Positions 33,476 to 40,577 of a stretch of DNA of 64,000 nt are shown here, piece by piece. Below the pieces are notes generated by a model that made no database searches, was not told the DNA's origin, and saw only the letters and a list, made by a program, of their open reading frames with translations. The stretch's first letter is position 1. Every line of letters starts with the position of its first letter. A program made the translations under genes and the position numbers. The DNA comes from an uncultured Collinsella sp. (GTDB lineage: Bacteria; Actinomycetota; Coriobacteriia; Coriobacteriales; Coriobacteriaceae): assembly GCA_902470765.1 (NCBI GenBank), contig CABRHW010000002.1:150401-214400 (forward strand), given 5' to 3'.

Positions 33476-33551
33476 TGGCACGCCAGGAAGGACTCGAACC
33501 CTCAACACTCGGTTTTGGAGACCGATGCTCTACCAATTGAACTACTGGCGT
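33476..33551 (-). tRNA. tRNA-Trp (CCA anticodon)
   Basis: Cloverleaf read on the minus strand: acceptor ACGCCAG/CTGGCGT, anticodon loop CTCCAAA with CCA, and T-loop TTCGAGT. The 3' CCA is encoded. It lies between rpmG and secE as in many bacteria. Confidence 0.97.
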
Positions 33552-33564
33552 ATGTGACTAGAGA

Positions 33565-33714
33565 CTAGCGAGTCTCTTTGTGCAGCGTGTGGTGACGGCA
33601 CCAGGGGCAATACTTCTTGATCTCCATACGATCAGGCATGGTCGACTTGTTCTTGGTGGTCGTATAGTTGCGGCGCTTGCACTCAGTGCACGCAAGAGTA
33701 ACTAGAGTACGCAT
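33565..33714 (-). CDS. rpmG: 50S ribosomal protein L33
   Basis: Small large-subunit protein of 49 residues. The sequence begins [20 protein letters not shown] and ends [14 protein letters not shown], with two CxxC pairs that bind zinc, so this is the zinc-containing form. It starts with ATG at 33714 and stops at 33565. It heads a unit with tRNA-Trp, secE and nusG behind a strong promoter. Confidence 0.96.
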   Translation of the reverse strand: MRTLVTLACTECKRRNYTTTKNKSTMPDRMEIKKYCPWCRHHTLHKETR

Positions 33715-33759
33715 GTATCCTGAACCTTTCATTTCCGCCCCGTACGGGCACGAGTTGAT

Positions 33760-33799
33760 ACTTTATCAGCTCTACGTAAGTGCTGTCAACGAAAACCTC
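33760..33799 (-). promoter_or_regulatory. rpmG-secE-nusG promoter with shared upstream element
   Basis: On the minus strand TTGACA (33789-33784) and TAAAGT (33765-33760) are 18 nt apart. The stretch GAGGTTTTCGTTGACAGC (33799-33782) is repeated exactly at the promoter of the tRNA-Tyr/Thr/Met cluster. The 280-nt gap to tuf otherwise holds only the tuf terminator. Confidence 0.8.
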
Positions 33800-33930
33800 G
33801 AATCAATTGGTTCTCGGTGAACCCATTCATATTTGGAACACATCAATGGAGCCAACGAGATCTAATCGACGGTGCACCCAGGACCATTATCGATCCTCTC
33901 GACACCAGCAACGGCTCAATATCCATTGCA

Positions 33931-33966
33931 GAAAAGAACCCGGCACCCATATAAGTGCCGGGTTCT
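33931..33966 (-). terminator. tuf terminator
   Basis: AGAACCCGGCAC and GTGCCGGGTTCT form a perfect 12-bp stem with an 8-nt loop. On the minus strand it is followed by TTTTC, 28 nt after the tuf stop. Confidence 0.88.
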
Positions 33967-33993
33967 CTAAGTCAGCTATATCAAAGAGCTAAT

Positions 33994-35184
33994 TTACTCA
34001 ATGATCGTGGAGACGATGCCCGAACCGACGGTGTGGCCACCCTCGCGGATAGCGAAGCGCAGGCCCTCCTCCATGGCGATCGGGTGGATGAGGTCGCCCT
34101 CGATGGTGATGTGGTCACCAGGCATAGCCATCTCGGTGCCCTCGGGGAGCTTGACCGTACCGGTAACGTCGGTGGTACGGAAGTAGAACTGAGGACGATA
34201 ACCATCGAAGAACGGGGTGTGACGGCCGCCCTCCTCCTTGGTCAGAACGTAGATCTCGCCGGTGAACTTGGTGTGCGGGGTAACCGAACCGGGCTTGCAG
34301 AGAACCTGGCCGCGCTCGATGTCCTCGCGCTTGATGCCGCGGAGCAGCAGACCGACGTTGTCGCCAGCCTCGCAGAAGTCCATGGACTTACGGAACATCT
34401 CGATACCGGTAACGACGGTGTTCTGGGTATCCTTGATGCCGACGATCTCGACGGGCTCGTTGAGCTTGAGCTCACCGCGCTCGACACGGCCGGTAGCAAC
34501 GGTACCACGGCCGGAGATGGTCATAACGTCCTCAACGGCCATCAGGAAGGGGAGGTCGTTGTTACGAGCAGGCGTCGGGATGTACTCGTCGACGGCCTTC
34601 ATGAGCTCGCGGATGGCGTCCATCCACTTGGCGTCGCCCTCGAGAGCGCCCAGAGCGGAACCACGGATGACGGGGATGTCGTCGCCGGGGAAATCGTACT
34701 CGGAGAGGAGCTCACGGGTCTCCATCTCGACGAGGTCGATGAGCTCGTCATCGTCGACCATGTCGCACTTGTTCAGGAAGACGACGATGTAGGGAACGCC
34801 GACCTGACGGGCGAGCAGGATGTGCTCGCGGGTCTGAGCCATGGGGCCGTCGGTAGCGGCGATGACCAGGATAGCGCCGTCCATCTGAGCAGCACCGGAG
34901 ATCATGTTCTTGACGTAGTCAGCGTGGCCCGGGCAGTCAACGTGAGCGTAGTGACGGGCAGCGGTTTCGTACTCGACGTGGGAGACGGAAATCGTAATGC
35001 CGCGCTCGCGCTCCTCGGGAGCCTTGTCGATGTTCTCGAACGCAGTGAAGTCAGCCTTGCAGCCCTCGGTCTCGGAGAGAACCTTGGTGATGGCAGCGGT
35101 CAGCGTGGTCTTGCCGTGGTCGACGTGACCAATGGTGCCGATGTTAACATGCGGCTTAGTGCGCTCAAACTTCTCTTTGGCCAT
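33994..35184 (-). CDS. tuf: Elongation factor Tu
   Basis: GTPase that delivers aminoacyl-tRNA to the ribosome, 396 residues. G1 is [10 protein letters not shown], the switch region ERERGITI, G3 DCPGHADY, G4 NKCDMVDD, and G5 SALGALEGD. Domain 2 includes [13 protein letters not shown] and domain 3 ends with [16 protein letters not shown]. It follows three tRNA genes and is preceded by a hairpin near 35237-35270. A terminator separates it from rpmG. Confidence 0.98.
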   Translation of the reverse strand: MAKEKFERTKPHVNIGTIGHVDHGKTTLTAAITKVLSETEGCKADFTAFENIDKAPEERERGITISVSHVEYETAARHYAHVDCPGHADYVKNMISGAAQMDGAILVIAATDGPMAQTREHILLARQVGVPYIVVFLNKCDMVDDDELIDLVEMETRELLSEYDFPGDDIPVIRGSALGALEGDAKWMDAIRELMKAVDEYIPTPARNNDLPFLMAVEDVMTISGRGTVATGRVERGELKLNEPVEIVGIKDTQNTVVTGIEMFRKSMDFCEAGDNVGLLLRGIKREDIERGQVLCKPGSVTPHTKFTGEIYVLTKEEGGRHTPFFDGYRPQFYFRTTDVTGTVKLPEGTEMAMPGDHITIEGDLIHPIAMEEGLRFAIREGGHTVGSGIVSTIIE

Positions 35185-35280
35185 AAAGCCCTCCTCTTAA
35201 CAGGTCGTCCCCGGACGGGACTTTGCCTTTATACCATAGTGGCCTCTCAACATACTATTGAGAAGCCACCGTGTTACCTA

Positions 35281-35357
35281 TGGTAGCGGTGACTGGATTC
35301 GAACCAGTGACGCCACGGGTATGAACCGTGTGCTCTAACCAACTGAGCTACACCGCC
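35281..35357 (-). tRNA. tRNA-Met (CAT anticodon), elongator type
   Basis: Minus-strand cloverleaf with acceptor GGCGGTG/CACCGCT, anticodon loop TTCATAC, T-loop TTCGAAT and encoded CCA. A paired first position argues against the initiator. An Ile-CAT tRNA is a less likely alternative. Confidence 0.9.
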
Positions 35358-35360
35358 GGA

Positions 35361-35436
35361 TGGAGCCTGCAACCAGACTTGAACTGGTGACCTCTTCGTT
35401 ACCAACGAAGTGCTCTACCGACTGAGCTATACAGGC
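35361..35436 (-). tRNA. tRNA-Thr (GGT anticodon)
   Basis: Minus-strand cloverleaf with acceptor GCCTGTA/TGCAGGC, anticodon stem-loop CTTCGTTGGTAACGAAG containing GGT, and encoded CCA. It lies 3 nt from tRNA-Met. Confidence 0.95.
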
Positions 35437-35446
35437 ACTTGACGGG

Positions 35447-35528
35447 TGGGAGCTATAGGATTCGAACCTATGTAGGCAGAGCCAACGGGTTTACAGCCCG
35501 TCCCCATTAACCACTCGGGCAAACTCCC
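35447..35528 (-). tRNA. tRNA-Tyr (GTA anticodon)
   Basis: 82-nt class II tRNA with acceptor GGGAGTT/AGCTCCC, anticodon GTA in CTGTAAA and a long variable arm. Unlike its neighbours, the 3' end reads ACCC, so the terminal CCA is not encoded and must be added. Confidence 0.93.
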
Positions 35529-35590
35529 AATCGTTCAAGTATCCGCAGGTCCTTTGGTCTTTTGGACCGCCGCCCCCGCGAACGAAGAAG

Positions 35591-35630
35591 ATAATACGAT
35601 GCCACCTTGGGGGCTGTCAACGAAAACCTC
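35591..35630 (-). promoter_or_regulatory. Promoter of the tRNA-Tyr/Thr/Met-tuf cluster
   Basis: On the minus strand TTGACA (35620-35615) and TATTAT (35596-35591) are 18 nt apart, about 62 nt before tRNA-Tyr. The upstream element GAGGTTTTCGTTGACAGC (35630-35613) is identical to that at 33799-33782. Confidence 0.8.
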
Positions 35631-35835
35631 TGGATACACGGTGCCGGGCGTATCTATATAGCCGTGACCTGCAGTTTTGTTGAGTTTGGATATGAAGGAC
35701 GGTGGTTTTGGATACTGAGGTGACGTTTCCCGAGGGAATACTTTGGCACGGTGGAGTACATCTGCACCATCGACCTTCGATACCGACCCTCTTGCACTAT
35801 TACATAGGTCACGATCGGGCTTCCACGACACGATC

Positions 35836-35906
35836 GAGCGTGGATAATCTCCCACTTTTAGCGCGGCCCTAAGGCCAAAGCGGCAGATTATCCACGCTCA
35901 TTCTCC
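35836..35906. repeat. Palindrome and left direct repeat bounding the bgl cassette
   Basis: GAGCGTGGATAATCT (35836-35850) and AGATTATCCACGCTC (35885-35899) are perfect 15-bp inverted arms. The right arm extends to ATTATCCACGCTCATTCTCC (35887-35906), which recurs with one change at 39938-39957. In the rest of the 400-nt gap between tRNA-Tyr and the RpiR gene only the tRNA promoter is seen. Confidence 0.75.
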
Positions 35907-35931
35907 AGGCGGGAGAACTAAAGAGCCGCAA

Positions 35932-36765
35932 CTACTCGGGCCAGGCCAAAGTAGACCCATAGAGCGGCTCCCCCTTGGTGCAGGGGTAGCGACTCAAGTA
36001 ACACGACGATAGCAAGTCGAATAAATAAGTTATGGCGTATTTCGAATAAACGCCGAGTCGGTCAATTCCGTTTCCCGCATTACCAAGACGATATACACGG
36101 TCAAAAGACCTCGATTTGTCATCGTTGCTAAACGCAGTAATTAGAATCTTCCTGCCCGAACGGCAATCAAGATACTCACGCGCCTGTGACGCAAATAGCC
36201 CGGAGACCGATACGAGAATTATCAATGACTGCGAAGCGTCTCCCATGTTTTTCAATTCCGCGATGTTAGCCCCAGCAACTATGCGAACTATCTTGCCCGC
36301 ATAAAACATTTCCTGCTGAAATCGTACGAGATTGGCGCTCACATTATTGGTGCACCAGATTTCAACGTTTTTATGGCCATCAATTTCGTCGGCAAGGTGC
36401 TTAATAGCGATATCGGACACGCCGCTTTCAACCTCAGCGAACATCTCGATCATGCGAACGTCGAGCTCTGCCCTGTACTCCTCGTAGCCATATTCCTCCT
36501 CTCGATGGCTTAAGTCGCTTGGAAAGACTGATTGAGTAAATGATTCTTTCAAATCGCTAAGAGACTGGTAGCCCAATCGATTGCAGAAACGACGAACAGC
36601 GGAACGGGTCACGAATGCATCGCGGGTTATTGCGGCAACATTGATTTCGCTCGAACGCCTAATGTGAGCGATGAGATATCGAGCGATGGCGGCATCGTTT
36701 GACCCAAACTCGCTGTTGATGATGGAGCTAATGCGATTGAGCACATCGAAGTCATTGATATTCAC
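35932..36765 (-). CDS. RpiR-family transcriptional regulator
   Basis: Sugar-responsive regulator of 277 residues from a GTG with AGAGGG 5 nt upstream; an in-frame ATG at 36804 would add 13 residues. The N-terminal helix-turn-helix (SEINVAAITRDAFVTRSAVRRFCNRLGY, partial) spans about residues 35-70 and a SIS phosphosugar-binding domain follows (VEIWCTNNVSANLVRFQQEM ... SLIILVSVSGLFASQAREYL). The gene is clearly richer in AT than its neighbours, suggesting transfer. It diverges from the GH1-PTS genes, which it probably controls through the inverted repeat at 36808-36845. Confidence 0.88.
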   Translation of the reverse strand: MNINDFDVLNRISSIINSEFGSNDAAIARYLIAHIRRSSEINVAAITRDAFVTRSAVRRFCNRLGYQSLSDLKESFTQSVFPSDLSHREEEYGYEEYRAELDVRMIEMFAEVESGVSDIAIKHLADEIDGHKNVEIWCTNNVSANLVRFQQEMFYAGKIVRIVAGANIAELKNMGDASQSLIILVSVSGLFASQAREYLDCRSGRKILITAFSNDDKSRSFDRVYRLGNAGNGIDRLGVYSKYAITYLFDLLSSCYLSRYPCTKGEPLYGSTLAWPE

Positions 36766-36807
36766 GTGATCCCTCTTTCCGCCCTCCTCGATATTATGGT
36801 TCATTTA

Positions 36808-36845
36808 TTGAATCAAACAGCTTTGGTCGTTCTCCTATGATTCAA
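36808..36845. promoter_or_regulatory. Probable RpiR operator
   Basis: TTGAATCA (36808-36815) and TGATTCAA (36838-36845) are perfect 8-bp inverted half-sites, 22 nt apart, in the divergent region between the RpiR and GH1 genes. Confidence 0.5.
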
Positions 36846-36916
36846 ATCAGTTGACGTCATCTTAATCGTAATTCCGTCACACGTATCCACCGTGTTGAAT
36901 GATGGAAAGGGGATTC

Positions 36917-38335
36917 ATGGGCAACGTGAACAACATGCCGTTTCTCTGGGGTTCCGCCACGGCGTCTTATCAGTGCGAGGGTGCCTGGAACGAAGACGGC
37001 AAAGGCCTCGGCGAGTGGGATTTCTTTAACCACACAAGCAATAAGAACATCAACCATGTTGACGGTGATGTATCTTGCGACTTCTACCATCGCTATGAAG
37101 AAGATATCCGCATGATGAAAGAAGGCGGACAAAACACCTATCGCTTCTCTCTTTCATGGAGTCGAATCATCCCCACGGGTATCGGCGAAGTGAATGAAGA
37201 GGGTATCGATTTTTATAATCGAGTCATTGATTGCTGCCTCGAAAATGGCATAGAGCCCAACGTTACGCTGTTCCATTACGATCTGCCATTCACGCTTGCT
37301 TGCAAAGGCGGATGGCTGAACAACGACATGGCAGAGTGGTTCTGCAAATACGCCGAGATTTGCTTTGAGCGCTTTGGAGACCGCGTCAAAATCTGGGCTA
37401 CCGTTAACGAGCCGCATTTCTACAGCTACTGCGTAAACATGTTGGGCAACTATCCCCCCAATCGATCGCTCGACGTTCAGTCGTACATGCAGTTTCAATA
37501 CAACCTGATGCGCGCAAGCGCGCTCGCAGTCCGAGCATATCGTCAAATGGGCTACGACGGCATCATCGGCGCCGTCCACGATGGCGGCGTTGTCGAACTC
37601 GACCCGGCAACCGAGCACCCCGATGACGTATTTCGATACGCAGACTTTTTCGCCAATCGCATGATTCTGGCACCAGCGCTTCAGGGTCAACTGCCGCCAG
37701 AAATGGACGAAATCCTTGAAAAACTTGGCGTCTCGCTCTATCGATCCCCAAATGACGTAGAAGAATTCAGAGACGGTAAAGTCGATTTTATTGGACTCAA
37801 CGTGTATTGCCGAGAGTATGTAACCGACTGGCACGGTGGAGAGCTTGCCGTTTCGGCGAACAATAAGGGCGGTTCGAGCAAAAAGGTCGAAGGAAAATGC
37901 ATTGCGCCCTTGTTTGAAAGCGCCCGCGACAGCAATGTTCCCCGCAATAAATGGGGCCGCGAAATACTCCCAAGTTGCATGTATTCAACCATCATGGATG
38001 TCCACGAGCGCTATGACGCGCCCCGCATCTTTATTACGGAAAACGGACATGGCGCCTATGAGCAACCAGACGCAGACGGAATGATCCACGATGATGACCG
38101 CATCGAGCTTCTGGGCCAGTTCATCGAGCACATGATGAGGGCTAAGCGCGACGGCGCGCGCGTTGAGGGCTACTACCTCTGGTCGACGATGGATCTGTAT
38201 AGCTGGATCAACGGCTACGAAAAACGATACGGACTTGTCCATATCGACTTCGAGAACAATCTGGAGCGCACCCCCAAAAAGAGCTGGTATTGGTACCGAG
38301 ACCTTATCTCGAAGTATCAGGAGCAGGAAGGTTAG
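36917..38335 (+). CDS. GH1 6-phospho-beta-glucosidase
   Basis: Hydrolyses phosphorylated beta-glucosides made by the PTS permease, 472 residues, cytoplasmic. The N-terminal signature is FLWGSATASYQCEGAW. The acid/base Glu is in KIWATVNEPHFYSYC and the nucleophile Glu in RIFITENGHGAYE. The C-terminal segment DLYSWINGYEKRYGLVHIDF matches the family. The ATG at 36917 follows GGAAAGGGG; an ATG 18 nt earlier lacks a ribosome binding site. The EIIBC gene follows after 9 nt. Confidence 0.93.
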   Translation: MGNVNNMPFLWGSATASYQCEGAWNEDGKGLGEWDFFNHTSNKNINHVDGDVSCDFYHRYEEDIRMMKEGGQNTYRFSLSWSRIIPTGIGEVNEEGIDFYNRVIDCCLENGIEPNVTLFHYDLPFTLACKGGWLNNDMAEWFCKYAEICFERFGDRVKIWATVNEPHFYSYCVNMLGNYPPNRSLDVQSYMQFQYNLMRASALAVRAYRQMGYDGIIGAVHDGGVVELDPATEHPDDVFRYADFFANRMILAPALQGQLPPEMDEILEKLGVSLYRSPNDVEEFRDGKVDFIGLNVYCREYVTDWHGGELAVSANNKGGSSKKVEGKCIAPLFESARDSNVPRNKWGREILPSCMYSTIMDVHERYDAPRIFITENGHGAYEQPDADGMIHDDDRIELLGQFIEHMMRAKRDGARVEGYYLWSTMDLYSWINGYEKRYGLVHIDFENNLERTPKKSWYWYRDLISKYQEQEG

Positions 38336-38344
38336 GAGAAAGAG

Positions 38345-39745
38345 ATGAAATATCAGGCAATGTCCGAAACAGTCCTAAAGGCTGTTGGCGGCAAAGAAAA
38401 CATTACATCGGTAACTCATTGTGCGACGCGCCTTCGCATCGACGCACGAGACACCTCGATCATCGATCTCCAGCTCGCCAAATCGGCCGACCAGGCGCTC
38501 GGGGCAGTAGTCAGCGGTGGCCAGCTTCAGGTGATCATCGGCCCCAACGTCACCGAGGCTTACAACGACTTCCTCGACTTCGCGGGAATCGAAGTCGGCG
38601 GTGGCACGGTTGCCGACGATGCCCAAACCGCCAAAGACCTTGCAGAAGGCATTAAAAGCGGTAACACCGCCATGGGCTTGATTGAGAAATTCGGGAACGT
38701 CTCTGCACAGGTATTCATGCCCATCGTCCCGGCGCTCATCGTTGGCGGACTCATTCTTTCGATCAAGAATCTCCTGGTCAATTATTGTGGATTGAGCACC
38801 GATAGCGGAACCGCCCAGGTTCTGCTGGCGATCTTCAGCGCCTCATTTAGCTTCCTGCCCGTTTACCTCGGCTATCAGCTCGCCGCCGTCATGAAGATGC
38901 AGCCTATCATGGGCGCACTGCTGGGCGCAATCATGATTAGCTCGTCTATTAGCGGTGCTGAGGGTCTCGACTTTCTTGGCATCCCCATCCCGACGAATGA
39001 CTACTCGAGCACGGTGGTGCCAATCGTACTGGGCGTTGTGTTCATGTACTTTGTTGATCGCGGTCTTCAGAAAATCATCCCCGACATTACCAAACTGTTC
39101 TTGAAGCCGCTGCTCACCATGTTCATCGTCGTGCCTGTTGAGCTGATTATCCTCGGCCCCGCCGGCAGCATGATGGGCTACGCGCTGAGTGATGCCGCCA
39201 CGTGGCTCATGGATAACGTGGCATTTATCGCTACTCCAATCCTTGCAGCCCTTAACCCCTATTTTGTCATGCTCGGTCTTGATAAGGCCTACATCGCGAT
39301 CGAAGTTACGAGCTTGGCGCAGCTCGGCTGGGCGCCCATCATCTTTGGCTTCATCTCAAACCTCTGCATTGGCGGCACGAGTCTCGCCTTGGCAACTGCA
39401 ATGAAAGGCAACAAGGAGAAGAGAGGTATGGTCACCACGGTTGCCGTCACCGCACTTTGCGGCGTAACTGAGCCCGCATTTTACGGCTGCCTCATCGAGC
39501 GTCCCCGCCTGCTTGTCGGCACGGCAATCGGCGCCCTCTGCGCGGGACTCCCTGCAGGTATCTTCGTCCTGAAGGAGTATGTTGCGGGAGCATGCCCCGG
39601 TCTTCTTTCTGCGCTGATCTTTATCGCTCCCGATGGATCCATGGGCAACTTCGTACTGGCGTGCGTTGTCGCCGTCATCGCCATCGTCGTCTCGTTCATC
39701 GCTGCACGCGTGATTATCAAGAAGAATCCCAACTATATTGAGTAA
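38345..39745 (+). CDS. PTS beta-glucoside-type EIIBC permease
   Basis: Transports and phosphorylates a beta-glucoside or related sugar, 466 residues. The EIIB domain (1-85) has the phosphorylated cysteine in ITSVTHCATRLRIDARD, near residue 26. The EIIC domain starts about residue 110 and has roughly ten membrane segments, with LGYQLAAVMKMQPIMGALLG and the substrate region CGVTEPAFYGCLIERPR. The usual C-terminal EIIA domain is absent: the chain stops after KKNPNYIE. Phosphate must therefore come from an EIIA elsewhere, perhaps the orphan at 18978. It is coupled to the GH1 gene. Confidence 0.92.
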   Translation: MKYQAMSETVLKAVGGKENITSVTHCATRLRIDARDTSIIDLQLAKSADQALGAVVSGGQLQVIIGPNVTEAYNDFLDFAGIEVGGGTVADDAQTAKDLAEGIKSGNTAMGLIEKFGNVSAQVFMPIVPALIVGGLILSIKNLLVNYCGLSTDSGTAQVLLAIFSASFSFLPVYLGYQLAAVMKMQPIMGALLGAIMISSSISGAEGLDFLGIPIPTNDYSSTVVPIVLGVVFMYFVDRGLQKIIPDITKLFLKPLLTMFIVVPVELIILGPAGSMMGYALSDAATWLMDNVAFIATPILAALNPYFVMLGLDKAYIAIEVTSLAQLGWAPIIFGFISNLCIGGTSLALATAMKGNKEKRGMVTTVAVTALCGVTEPAFYGCLIERPRLLVGTAIGALCAGLPAGIFVLKEYVAGACPGLLSALIFIAPDGSMGNFVLACVVAVIAIVVSFIAARVIIKKNPNYIE

Positions 39746-39846
39746 ATGCCCGCTGTTTGCATTGGGGACATCCTCGGCAGACCGTTAGCAAGAACCCAAG
39801 AAGTCCCTTAGGGGCTCGATTAATCCATTCGGATTCCTGAGGCACA

Positions 39847-39887
39847 AACGACCCCGATTCCACAATGAAATCGGGGTCGTTGTTTCT
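39847..39887 (+). terminator. Terminator of the bgl operon
   Basis: AACGACCCCGAT and ATCGGGGTCGTT form a perfect 12-bp stem with an 11-nt loop, followed by GTTTC, about 100 nt after the EIIBC stop. Confidence 0.85.
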
Positions 39888-39937
39888 AAAGCCTTCGATA
39901 GACAATCGGTGTTTACCTTAGCTCCCCATCCAAGTTA

Positions 39938-39957
39938 ATTATCCACGCTCGTTCTCC
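39938..39957. repeat. Right direct repeat bounding the bgl cassette
   Basis: ATTATCCACGCTCGTTCTCC matches 35887-35906 at 19 of 20 positions, in the same orientation. A shorter ATCCACGCTCG follows near 39990. Confidence 0.7.
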
Positions 39958-40037
39958 GGTCGGAAGTTTTTCTTCTCTCGCGTGTCCAGAAATCCACGCT
40001 CGAGCAGGACATCCAGGTCCGCACCCGCCCTTGTCTC

Positions 40038-40164
40038 GATCTGTAACAGCAAGAGGCCTATTCCGCTTCTACATGTTACAGATCAAGATATTCCTAAAAC
40101 ACCCTAAGTTTCATCTCAATCTGTAACAGTTAGATGCCAAATATCGGTCTTGGTGTTACAGATT
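40038..40164. repeat. Two tandem TCTGTAACA palindromes
   Basis: Copy 1 has GATCTGTAACA (40038-40048) and TGTTACAGATC (40074-40084). Copy 2 has AATCTGTAACA (40118-40128) and TGTTACAGATT (40154-40164). Both have 25-nt centres of unrelated sequence and perfect 11-bp arms whose outermost bases differ but still pair. They lie upstream of tRNA-Thr. No gene is seen in this 830-nt gap besides the tRNA. Confidence 0.8.
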
Positions 40165-40278
40165 TAGACAAACTGGAGGACGAGACAAACCGAAAACGGA
40201 ATGGGCGCTGACCCGATGGCGCACCACCTAAATAGAAACGGGCCCTGTCCCACAAGGGAACAGAGCCCGAAACTCTCA

Positions 40279-40353
40279 TGGAGCCAGTGACAGGAATCGA
40301 ACCTGCAACCCACTGATTACAAATCAGTTGCGCTACCGTTGCGCCACACTGGC
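40279..40353 (-). tRNA. tRNA-Thr (TGT anticodon)
   Basis: 75-nt minus-strand cloverleaf with acceptor GCCAGTG/CACTGGC, anticodon stem-loop CTGATTTGTAATCAG containing TGT, T-loop TTCGATT and encoded CCA. It stands alone near the start of the HTH-HipA unit. Confidence 0.95.
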
Positions 40354-40506
40354 ACACTTGGCGCTTTCGCGCGAAGCCTGTTAAGGATAAAGGAATTGCG
40401 GACGGGGCGCAACAGGCCACACGGCGTTATACAAATATGCAAAATCCAGCAACAACAGGTACCAGCCCCGTTCATTTCTGTCGGTTCGCCCTCAATCTCA
40501 AAACCA

Positions 40507-40567
40507 TTCGCCAGAACGAATAGTTTTAATTACAATTGCTATATATAAAACTATTCGTTCTGGCGAA
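40507..40567. promoter_or_regulatory. 22-bp perfect inverted repeat around the HTH-hipA promoter
   Basis: TTCGCCAGAACGAATAGTTTTA (40507-40528, shown as two runs TTCGCCAGAACG and AATAGTTTTA) and its exact reverse complement (40546-40567) flank a 17-nt AT-rich centre with TATATA, a likely -10. It ends 10 nt before the ATG. It is the likely operator bound by the protein's own HTH. Confidence 0.8.
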
Positions 40568-40577
40568 GGGTTTCGCG

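Noticed and set aside
35535..35855. 106-codon minus-strand frame
   Set aside because: It crosses the tRNA-Tyr promoter, has no ribosome binding site and no recognisable protein pattern.
40130..40420. 96-codon minus-strand frame
   Set aside because: It runs through tRNA-Thr and the tandem palindromes; not coding.
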